A stretch of 64,000 nt of DNA. Source: Membranipora membranacea (lineage: Eukaryota; Bryozoa; Gymnolaemata; Cheilostomatida; Membraniporidae). Below the pieces are notes generated by a model. That model saw nothing but the letters and a program-made list of their open reading frames with translations, did not search any database and had not been told where the DNA came from. Where the stretch lies: contig OU612074.1 in the NCBI GenBank assembly GCA_914767715.1, positions 20,322,062 to 20,386,061 of the forward strand, read 5' to 3'. Both the position numbers and the translations under genes were made by a program. Shown here one piece after another: positions 50,911 through 62,300 of this stretch; within the stretch, counting starts at the first letter, position 1, and every line of letters starts with the position of its first letter.

Positions 50911-51067
50911 AGGGATTCAGAGGTTTCGGAACACTCTTTCTTCTACTGAGCAAAAATTGACAGCAATAGCACGAAAAACACATTTACTAATAATATCCAT
51001 AAAAATCTATTCCTCTACAATGTCCTACCAAAGAAGTGGCTTTTGGATTTGAAACCTCTGTTTACCT
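50911..51067. mobile_element. 157-bp MITE flanked by TTAA
   Basis: The left end AGGGATTCAGAGGTTTC and the right end (reverse-complemented) AGGTAAACAGAGGTTTC are inverted repeats. TTAA lies at 50907-50910 and 51068-51071. It is in M6PR copy 3 intron 3 and not in the other units. TTAA targets are typical of piggyBac-type elements. Confidence 0.7.
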
Positions 51068-54000
51068 TTAATAACAATAAACTGTACTGTTATTGATTTT
51101 CCGCCACTAAATTAATTTATTTTTCAGATGGAGCGAGCTAAAATTATAGATGAGAACATGGGTAGACAGAAGAATTGTTATCACTTATTTGAGATAGAGC
51201 ACTGCCTAGCCTGTGTCAGCGATGGATGTGATGCTTTCTTCCATCACTTCAGTCCTGGCACTGTTATACTTATGGGGTGAGTAGAGATTGGTTAGTCATT
51301 AGGTTTGTACTTGTCATATAGGAGCGACTAAACCTGCTACTATTTACTGATTACTACATTTCTGTTTCTGTCAAGCACCTTTGAATTAATTCAAACGCTA
51401 CGGTGCAAAGATAACCAACCTGAGTGCGCAAAGTGCTGTCATTTAGAAGGGACTGTGATTATTACCGCTGACTTAAACTACTACTGAGTACTGACACTAC
51501 TTGGGGGAGGGGGAGGGGCAACTTGAGCCAGGTCTATTAATTTGAGGAAGCGGCTAAACGTGCCCTGCTTTCCCTATATATCTTTAAATTTTGTTGTCCT
51601 ACTTTATACTTCAGGTACTTCAGATACTTAAACTACTAAAATAACTTTAAAAAAAAACATTACAAAGTAATGAATTCTTGCCACTTATCCTGCTCAAACT
51701 GAATAGGGCGTAACATTATACCAATTTAGAATAGTTGTGCTCCATGGGCAGTTGTTAGTTGCAGTGTCGTAATGAATCACACAAGTCATCAGACATTGTC
51801 ACAGAACATTGGCTGTCATGTGCTTAATGGACATCAGATACAGTGATTGTGGTGAGGAAATGGTGGACGATTTTATTTTTGGCGCAATCTTCCTTTTTTC
51901 TTGTTTAAATGTTAGGAGAATACTCCAAACAGACACAATTAATTCTAGATAGCTTCCCTACTTCTAGCAATGAAGTAAAGGGATATTCTCAGGCTAGATA
52001 AGATCCATGCATATTTTTCTTGAATGCCCTGTGATCTCTCTACTACTTTAGAAGGCCCTCAACCTACAATCCAGCTGAACTTTTGTGAAAAGGTTGAACT
52101 TTTTAAAGCTGGGCTCAGAAGAGTAACTTCTATATATTGGTGTTAGATTGGGGAACTTGACTTACCATGTTATAAAATTGATTTAAAATCTATCCGTTTC
52201 AGATTTTTCTCCTTACTCGGAGCGTATCTCTTACTTGGCTGGGTTTATACGAGATGTGTAAAAAAAAAGAGAGGATGGAAGCAGATTCCTAACGCCGAGT
52301 TCTGGCAGGAAATCGGCCATCTACAGGCTGTGAGTTACCAATCAATTATATTTTATTTATTATTCGTATTTTAGTTGTATTTATTTTTATGAACATACAT
52401 TATCATGACAGAGTAATGATAATCGTGTGATGCCGATAGTTCTCAGGTTAGGTTTTACACATAAGATTGTTGTTATAATAAGTCTAATAATTGAAAAAGC
52501 TTGACTGCCGTTGGTTTGTTCGGCAACATTTTGGTCTAAATCTGGAAGCGTTTCGAGAGGATAAACTTGGGCTGTGGTTAAAAATAATCCTGTGATGCAA
52601 CATGTAACAATGATGGCATATAGTCTCTAGGAGCAAATGTTAAAGTTGAGTCTAGCTAGCTTGGGTGACTTTATCAAGCCCCAATTTTTTTGTTTGAGGC
52701 ATTCATATAAAGTATAAAAGATGAGTAAGTGTTAGCTACCCATAAACTTCACTATGTCAAGTCAGTGCAAATGCAAATATTTCCTCCTGAAATACTTAAC
52801 TGCTCTTAGATATTTCTTGAGAAGTTTATCTTAAGGCCCTGAGAGTTTGAAATATGCAGAGTTTATTAGTCAGTCATCAAACATTCTGACATTATTTAAT
52901 TATGTTGTTGTGCGATTAAGCAAATTTAAGATGATTTTTGTTGATGTATCTCTAGTGACTTTTTGTCGCTCCGAGCAGACCTACAGCTGTGCTCTACTCT
53001 GAAGTTAACGGCTACAGTGATAAAACTGTTGCAGTAAGGTTTCAGTGCTTTACTTATGGTCGATAACGTTTCGACAGTTAGCCCTGACAAACAAGCACTG
53101 ATCTAAACTGCAACAATAATATGGCATGGTTTTTAAATGCCTGCTGTTGCCATATAATGCATACCAAAATGTAGAGAACCTCAGCCTGTTACTGTTCAAT
53201 GTATCTTATCTGCTGTGATATTGAAATGATCATAAAGCAATATTCGTAGTTGTTTTTCCTGGTTAACAAAGAGGACAACTCTAGCCATCTATCCAAAACA
53301 TTTCTGTTTCCTTTTTTTTGTCATTATTGCCAATTTGATTTACATATTCTGAGGTTTGTAGCCAACAATTGTGTTCAGAGGTAATTTGTTCTAAGAGGAA
53401 TAATAGTAAAATTGAGATAGGCATTTATAATATTAAAGTGAACGATATCTTTGAGTAATGTTTCTTTCATAAACAATGACTTAATGTTTATCTTCTGTTG
53501 ATTGTTTTATTTCACAGGATGGCTGTGCGATGGTGTGTAGATGTGGTAAGCGTAGAGAAGATGAATATAATCTTATCGGTGGGGAATCTCAAATAGATAA
53601 TCCCAACGAGCAGAGATTGCCTTCTAACAGTCTGTTGTCTGATGACGATGATATGATAGCTTCCTGATAATTCTGCGATGGTCTACATTGATTGTTTCGT
53701 TGATTTTAGTGCCAGCTGAATAACAGGCTGGTTCAAGGGTACCTCTTAGTTTTCTATGATTAACTTATCGTTGTTGTAAAATTTGTGATTATATTTGGCA
53801 CTTCTATGTGTTAGTTGTACTGTTGTACTTATTTGAAACAAGCCAAATTTTTGATGAGATTACGTGAGATTCATACTGCTATCAGTTGTCAAATGGAATT
53901 ATTCTATGTTAAATGAACCTATATGTCATTGTGTTACCCTAACTATTGTAAATGGTATCATCTAATGGCTATAACAGCTCATCTCACATTGTGCTTGAGA

Positions 54001-54214
54001 TGGTTTAGACCTGAATAGAAATACAACTAGGAGGGTTGAAACATAACAAGGTAGAATATAGAGAATTCTCACCTGCTTTGGATAATTAAGAAACACTCAT
54101 TTGTACCTAGCGGTTACTGTTGGATTATACTGGTAAATCTATGAGTCGTTTATTGTTTCAACGAATGGGAGTATAAAGATATAGTGGCGAAATCTGCAAT
54201 TCAAATGTAATCAA

Positions 54215-54243
54215 GGCAGGCAGGTAGGTAGGTAGATAGATAG
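54215..54243. repeat. Tetranucleotide microsatellite
   Basis: GGCA, GGTA and GATA units in tandem, just after the 3' flank of M6PR copy 3. Confidence 0.8.
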
Positions 54244-54479
54244 CGAGTATTACTAAAGAGAAAAATCTAAAAATCAATATGTATTTAAAAATTACTTTGA
54301 TATAGGAAGGAATTTAAAAAAAACTCAAACACCATAGTTGTAAAAAATTGTGTTACACATGATCTCTGTTCTGTGACCCTTTATTAAAGTCAGTCAACCT
54401 GGCAGAGCGTCAATGTTGACTCTGTCTAGATGGCACGAGGTCTGATAGGCTGTGGTTAGGGTCATCAATAACTTTGGCG

Positions 54480-55340
54480 CTGTAATGTTAGCAGAGTTTA
54501 GACATGTATGTTTCTAGGGCTTTGTGATGAACTGAACCTCTCGGAATAATATAACTTTCAGACATCGTCGTTGTTTGCCATCCAGCTTTTTAAGTCATTG
54601 TCAGTGAGTGAGGGGAACTAAGCTTGACAGGCATAACCCAGCAGCTTGTGGATAATACTGTATTACTGGTACAGATTATTAGTGTTTACACCACAGCGTT
54701 TCAGGAGTTGTAATACATGATACTTGAGGTGGCTTCTATCATTGATCTCATTCACATGATGTTGAAAGTTTAGATTCTCATAAATATAAACTCTGAGCAG
54801 CTTAAAGTTGTTAACTTGCACTATTCCATCCCAACCTATCTTCACTGGGTTCACGAGACGCACATTGTCGCGTAGTTTTATGACCATTTGTTTCGTTTCG
54901 GAGGTGTTCAATGTCATATGGTTGCGCAAACACCATTCAAGAGTTTCAGCTGCTGCATTGTTGGTTTCATGTTGGTTGTCGTCTTTTGCCCACAGCCGTT
55001 GACTTGGATTTACAGATAGTAGTAAAAAATGTTAAGTCATCAGCGTATTTGATGATATCTTCGCTGACATGTAGAGATCCAATGAAGATGTTAAGCGGAA
55101 AAGGTCCACATCATTTCCCATCATTTTGTGTTATTGCTGTGCAATGGCTTATGTACCACCCTTTGTCTTCTATCAGTTAGATAGTTGATACAGAGGTTGA
55201 CAGTGTTTTGGCTATTCCCTTGAGGGAACATAATGGATGCTATGGTGTAGGGTCTTATATTATTAAACACTTTTGAGAAATCTCCAAAAAGTGTGTGCAC
55301 CGCTAGGCAATTCCATTTTCCATTGCTAATAAACAAACTT
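54480..55340 (-). mobile_element. LINE reverse-transcriptase fragment with frameshifts
   Basis: Pieces in two or more frames follow in order: LFGDFSKVFNNIRPYTIASI, VNLCINYLTDRRQRVVH (55121-55336), then LRNHMTLNTSETKQMVIKL, VNNFKLLRVYIYENLNFQHH and HVLQLLKRCGV (54663-54929), then CYACQA-like and SLTDNDLKSWM remnants to the left. The order matches reverse-transcriptase blocks to C-terminus of a CR1/Jockey-like LINE. The YADD block is degraded. It splits the ankyrin-side flank of unit 3. Confidence 0.82.
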
Positions 55341-55558
55341 CAAAACAAAAAACATTGACATGGAACATGAAAACAACTGGCAGTAATGACAGTCTTCATT
55401 GAAAAGATAGGAAATATATCCTATAGCTATGTCCAAATAAAAGTACTGATTTGAGGTTTATTTAGAAGAATTACAGTTTGAAAACTACACAATTTCATGC
55501 ACAGGTAAGGTAGCCTATTGTTTTAAAAACCTGCGTTGATGCCAATAAGAAAAACTAA

Positions 55559-55665
55559 CGAATGCTCGATGAATCAGACAAGACCAGAGAGGGCTTCTCA
55601 TCAAGCCTACTTTGCGTTTCCATATGGTGCTTCTTATGAGCTTCCTTTCTTGCTTCACTGATAAA
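55559..55665 (-). pseudogene. Remnant of the ankyrin gene exon 2 (unit 3)
   Basis: About 107 bases match the 3' end of the unit 1 exon (22868-22970), covering the end of the last helix and the stop region, then homology ends abruptly. No ankyrin repeat remains. The neighbouring 55666-56380 holds no exon I can support. Confidence 0.75.
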
Positions 55666-56380
55666 CCTGATGACACCATTCTCAATAACCATTCCAGCCC
55701 TAAGGCTAACTGACATTGAGTCATCCAAAAACTATCAAAACTATTTACATTATATCGTAAACATTCACTTCTCTAGAGCACTTGGATTCCTTCACTCCAC
55801 AATTTCAAGAATTCTTTCTGCATTTTATTTTTCAAAATCAAATATAAACAAGTGGCAGTCTAAACCTCTCAAAATAAAGCAAACATAGAAAAAGAATTGT
55901 GCAACCTTCGCCTTTTGCTGTAACTTCGCTTTACAGCATTTAAAATCAGTTTGAATAGAATAAGACTAAGAAAGCATCAAACTTGTATACTGAAATCACT
56001 CACTTCCTTCATAAGGTGGCTCAGCAGCGGAACCTGAATTAGTTTGCTCTACATAAAAGAGGGATGTTTGAGCAAAATCGGTTTCAGGCATTTATCCAGA
56101 CACAAATATAATTTGACTGCTTCCAACAATGGTTTTCACTCATAGGCCTCCACACCAATTAGGGGAATATACACAAGTTATACGACCATGTCATAAATAC
56201 TTGCACTATAATCTATTCAAAGAACATTTAGTCACATAGTTAAAAATGGGTAGATATAATGAATACAAATATGAGAAATCAACAAAATTAATTAATATTG
56301 AAGAAAAGTCCTTCAAGAGTGAATGAGAGATTGAAAAGATCACACAGAAATCGTATCAAATCAATTATAGTCTCAATTGC

Positions 56381-59300
56381 TTAAGCATAGGGTACTCCTG
56401 GGAGCAGCTCAACCCCGATAATTTGGTGTTCGGGTTGGTTTCCTGGGGCGATGCTCCAGTCCATTATATATGGTGCCAAGAGGACCTTGACATCATGTGC
56501 GATATCATTCCGTTTTATCTGTTTGAGTGCTCTCACAATAGTTGCTATGTTGAAGGTTCCACTTTGTTCGCGCCACTTTTTAATTGAATCGAACCCTTTG
56601 AATAGTTCATGAACTTGGCCGGTTTCGATATCTTCTATGTAATCTATAGTAGAAAGATTCAACTATATCATGGTCCTGATCAATTTTTCATCCAAATAAT
56701 AATACACGCATGGATCAAGATCAAGTTTGAATTGTTATACTGCAGCACACTCTATTATATTCCTTGTTGCACAGATCCTTGATTTCTATTTTCAAATAAT
56801 GATCCAATAAATTCAACTGATGTTAAGGTGTTAATCATTTTCTTTTTCCGATGTGTCTGTGTTAAATGAAATCAATTAACTAGAGTTGAATGTGGATACA
56901 CATAATATAGCCGTTAGCGCTATCCCTGTTATCGTCGTTACCAAACCAACAAAAATAATTACATCCTCAAGTTGTCGTCAACAACAGTGATAATATGTCA
57001 ACTACCTTTGTAGTTTTCGTAGTCCTCAGTATCAACCATCAGCTGTTTAAAAAGTGTCTTCCATTGACCCTCACCTAGTTCGGAAACAATCACCCTCATG
57101 ACTTCATTCTCAATAGAAGGGTTGATATCAAGAGCAACGACGTCAAGATTTTCTAAAAAGGAATAATAAACGTTTTCTATAGAAACTAACAGCTGGAGAG
57201 CTTCTGATACTAAGCTGTTGGCTTTATACAACATGAATAATTTTATTAATTAGCAGAGGCCTAAAAAGGTTCAAGTCAGATGCCACAGTAGGACTCGCCA
57301 GATTCACCTTTAAATAGTAAACTACTGTTTAAATAAATAAGAATTTATGGAGTGCCAGTGATATTGTATTGCTTCTTAGGCATATTATCATACCGACTGT
57401 TACTGCCTCCGTAGTTTGAACTCCAACATCAACTCGGCCATTTCCTGTCGCAGATCTACCCCGCTGTGTAGTACTTAGTGAAACAATACTCGGTGCTGGA
57501 CTACCTGTTCCAGAGAGCAAGATGAAATTCCTTCTGATGGCTGATTCAGGTGCTGTGTGCAATTTAAAAAAATAAAATCCAACATTAATATTTTACAGGG
57601 CCTTGCAACATATTTTTGCATAGCATAACTGAAAACAGTTTGTTGAAATAACTTTACTTATTCTGCCCTTGTTATGGTGCCATCAAAACTAATTAATTGC
57701 AATACAGTTAAATCTTGAATAAGAAGGACATACGTGGTGTTATGTCACAATTTTGTGACAGATAGAAGACATCCAGCCTTGTTGTTGGTATTGCTAAAAT
57801 GGCTTCATTTCGCTGCAGCATACCCTCTTTTCAAAGCCAATGATATTGTTGCAAGTTTTACTGGAGCAGCACATTGACACCCTGAGTTAGATTTAGGACT
57901 ATTTGTCTAACTACCTGCATTGCCAGTGCCAATATTGCCCCTTACCCACGGTGAAAGAGATTAGCCAGTGCTGTTGACTTGTAATGGAGGAATTTAGGCT
58001 GTATTTTTAATAGTAAGATTGATAGATTTGGCTCATTACCTGCTAAGCGCGGTTCTTGTGAGTGACTACTGGGTGATTGATGCCGCCTTCTATTTTCCAA
58101 AAGATCTATCAATGTCTCTGGTGAAAGATTTCTCATATTTGGGTTGGTATCTGAAACTAAATAATACATCACTCTGCATTACTTAAACTCTTTTGTTCAG
58201 TTCAATCATTTGAGGGTCTAGGAAAAAGAATGTTGGTCTAGATGATTTCATTCATGATTATCTAATATTTCAAATATCTGGGGATGCTAAATCAAATTTA
58301 TGTTCAATATCAACTTTATGAATGTTTAACGCTTGCAATAGCTTATTAGACAGAACACCAGGTCATAATTTGGTGTGCGGATGAAGCATCAATACCACGG
58401 ATTGACCATAAACAGCTCACATCGATGACATTTTTCATAGACTGAATTTATAATAACACATACGGAAGTATTATGGCAGGTAAGCTAGCAAAATTGTTTC
58501 ATATCACATTCATTTGGTGACAAATGGAGATAAAAGATATGCCGACCTAAATCGCAAACTATTTAAAGTTACTACTTACATGAGGATGTTGTAGAACTGG
58601 AAGGGGAAACTGCTGAACTTCTTTGTTGCCATTCATATAGTGCTGTCAGGTCTTCTAGATCGCTTGATGTGAGGCTATATATCCCACTTTCTGCATACAA
58701 AACTCCAAAGGCAAACATAAGATCAGTTATTCAAATTTGCTTTGTTCAAAAGTTTGAAAACTTCCTAATATAACAATGAAATTATGGTGCTGTATGCGGC
58801 AAACCGATTCAATTTGAACTCTTAAGACGTCATCATTTGGAGGCTGCGGGAAAGAGTTTTGGACAATAAGCACGCCACCATATAGACCAAACCTGCAGTC
58901 TACCATGCAATGGTGCTATCTACGCTACTGAATAGTGTGGAATCATTAACTGTCCATCTCAGCCTATTGAGAGGAGATTGTTACTAAAACCTATTGGTGC
59001 TGATGAGATCTATGTTATCAAGATCATGGCTTAGGGGAGGAAGTTGTAAACCAATACATAATTTTGGTTTATCACAACCATCACTTTGTAAGTGAGTCTG
59101 AAGTCACAACATGGCAGCTAGAACATCATGTGTTGCGCAAGCTAGGTACTCAGAATTGATTTTTCACATAGCGGGTGCCAGGTTCTTGAGATGGGACAGA
59201 TTTAATAAAGGAAACACTACAATACCATAGGCCATGGGTTAGAAAAGTTAGTTATTTTCGATTGGTTTTCAACAACTTCTGCGCAACCCGCTCTGAAAGA

Positions 59301-62300
59301 AAACAGAAAAACTGGCAATAAAATTTTCCAATAAAGCCTTGTGGTTTCAACAGTGCCCAGGGGTTAATTCAAAGACTACTCAAAAACTAGCGTATGGCAG
59401 GCATCCCTTAAACCATAGCTCTAGACAGCGCTTTTTATGTATCTAATAGGCTTTCTTTGGTGCTCTACATCACTACCCTATAGGAGTTTAATTTAGCTAG
59501 AGTTTAATTCGATTTCACTAATACTTAATTTCGCTAGTAGGCTTACTAGTGAAAATTAAAAGAAAATGTGCAAGCTGGAATTCGAACCCATGGCATGAAT
59601 CTCCATCTAAGTGCAAGGCAGACACTTAGACCACTACATCACACTCCATAGTTATACTTTGATTGTGAAACTATGGCGAGTGATTTTAATTTAAGATACA
59701 CTAAATTTCGCAACCTAGGCAACAACCGAAAAGCAATCCTAAATGCCCGAAAACTAAACTCCTATAGGGCGGGTATATCAATAATATTTAATAAATAAGT
59801 TCCCTTTGTATACATAATTTAATCAATAAAAGTTGGGCTAATTACCCAGCACTTAGTAAAGGAAGTGAGGCACACCCACCTGAGATTCCCGTGAATGATG
59901 ACGTCAGACCAGTGGATTGACCAGTGGATTGGGAGCAATAGGCATGCAGGTAATTGGATAAAACTTGTTCTAGGTTACACCCTATTTCTTTATATTCAGC
60001 ACGTTGCTATACCCTTGAAACACCTTTTATTTAAACTCTTAATATTTCACTCATTAAAAGCAATTTTGAGAAATATTGCGGATATGCTGCCGCAAGACAG
60101 TAACATACTAACCTCATAAAGATCTGACATTAAACTTATTGAAAATTTTAAATTTGTCCTGATCTAACACGAGCAGACTTCTGCAAGTTTACTTGGTAAA
60201 TAAATTGGCAAGTCCACAAAATCCCCACAATGCAGTTTCAACCTGGAATTCCCTGAAGGTTAGATTCGTTAGATTACACAGAATAGGAGTTATGTCCCCA
60301 CACATATAATACAAAAACAAAACACTTTTTAATTTCTAAATATGACCACTACAACTGGGTACACCCGGTGAATTTTACAGAAGAAACATCAATGAAATGC
60401 GATCAGTTTCCTGCCATCAAAAATTGTCTGTGCCATTATTTTATAGAGCAGTTACAGCTAGGCTGCTTCTTTCCTAAGGGCCCATGTCTATTGATGTAAC
60501 TGTTACATTTACTCACTCTGTTACTTGTATTACTCTGATGACTACACACTGTTACACACACACTGGCTGGACATTCTCAAGTCAATGCCCTTGTCAAACC
60601 ATGGAGAATGGAAAGGGCCAAACAAACTGAACTGTTATTGGTCATTGGATTACCATGTGAGACATAAAACGTAGTAGACCAGGTTGCGTGTTAAAAACCA
60701 TGATGAAAATAAAGAGTGGATAGTGTTAGTGGTTTCTGTTATTAATCTTAGCCAACACAAGTTGCAGGCCAAAATTTATGTCAATTAATTGTCTCCCTCC
60801 GATAATTTTTTTCCTTTATTTTGCTACCTTTACAGATTATGTACAAGACCTGTTTTTCGAGCTTGAATGTCATGTCACAAACGAAACAACACCAGAATGG
60901 AACACCTGGCAGCCTCCTACACATGCATCGACCTACCCAAGCTATGGCAGCTTGGAGGAGCTGATCCAGAAGAGGTAGTCTAGAGGTCTTAAGCTGAAGC
61001 CTCACTACCTGCGTATAGAAGACTATAGCTAAACTTTATTGTTATATGCACATAGTATATTTGGTTATAAAATAGCCTGACATGGTCGGACAACTCCAAT
61101 GCAAAGATATGCCCTACACGCTGATAGCCACTATATATATATATCTATATATATATATACACATATATGAATCACTCATTGTCCAGTGTTTTTATGGGTA
61201 CAATAGTGGGATATATAATATATGACACTTTATTGCACAAATGTGTGTATATATATATAATAATCTACATTGTACTTTTTTAGACCATTTTAAGTCTTTG
61301 TGCAATTTCAATCTGAAAGACATGTTCAAGCTACACCCAACTTCAAATATGATAGCATCTACTTTTAACAATATTCCATTTAATTTACATTCAATAATCA
61401 ATTATAAAGCATTCAAACTTAATTTTTCTTATTATCTTGATTGAAACCTTTTTTTCTCTTTTTTTGCGGTTTTCTTGGGGGCTGATTTTGTAAAACATTC
61501 TCATCGAATGAAAATTATGCCAATAAAACTGAAAGAAAAAACAGAGTAAGCATCAGAGAAAACCAAAAAAATTGGCAGTGAAAATATGAAAAGGTAGTGA
61601 AACACTTACCGTTCACATTATCCTCTTCATGATCACTGGAAATGCTTTGACCTGGGCTGATCAGGAATTTCCTTCCTATATCAAATCTACCATTCTCAAA
61701 TGTATCAGAGCATGTGCCCAATAATATTTTCCAGTATTGTGCCCGTACAGCTTCAATTTCCCTTAGCTCTGTGCCTGAAAAGCGATGAATCATATTTGCT
61801 AGGGTACAATGACAAACAGACCAAACGACAATCAAAACAAATCAACAACAGCGCAGACTGACCACATTCAGACTCAACCTTGGGACAAATGGACCTAAAC
61901 GGGACTTTATGAAGATGCACTAAAGCTGGGCTCATTACTTGACCTACGCAAGAACATTAAAGTCCTTGCAGGAGTGAAAGTATGAAGTTTCACACATGCT
62001 TGAACAACTACTTTTTCAAAGCATGACTATGAGGCTGTTAACCTGTATCACATCTTTTACTCTATATTCAATTCTATCATGTGAGCAAGTTCCAGCTTTA
62101 GAGTCCTGAACTTGAGGAAGTTGTGGTGTCACAAACTTCCAAGGTGATGGCCAAAATTAGGCGCTGGGAATCAACAGACAAACCCAGTACTGTTACACAG
62201 CACGTCATACTTATAATGAATAGAATATGGATTATAAGATTATGATACAGAATAACAGCCTCATAGGAAAATGCTTTACGTCAAACCAGCATTTTTCTGA

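Larger units (their letters stand above)
49753..53667 (+). pseudogene. M6PR: M6PR homologue, copy 3 (exons 3-6 only)
   Basis: Exons: 49753-49862, 51128-51276, 52203-52329 and 53518-53667. All are open, in phase and with good splice sites. They encode the second half of the luminal domain, the membrane segment and the whole tail, including AEFWQEIGHL, DGCAMVCR and DDDDMIAS. Exons 1 and 2 (signal peptide, first disulphide) are absent from the upstream 1.1 kb. The poly(A) hexamer is mutated to AATGAA. An ATG at 49680 opens a hydrophobic 25-residue lead-in that joins exon 3 in frame, so a short membrane protein is conceivable. Confidence 0.85.
48764..55665. repeat. Segmental duplication, unit 3 (5'-truncated)
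   Basis: Homology to unit 2 starts near 48764 (matching 32664 onward), just after M6PR exon 2 would lie, and runs with gaps to the ankyrin remnant. A block with GGCAGCTTGCTGCACAC and GGATGCATTCTAGTTTTC is repeated within 48764-49020. 48597-48763 is unmatched. LINE sequence (54480-55340) interrupts it. It is visibly more diverged than units 1 and 2 are from each other. Confidence 0.85.
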
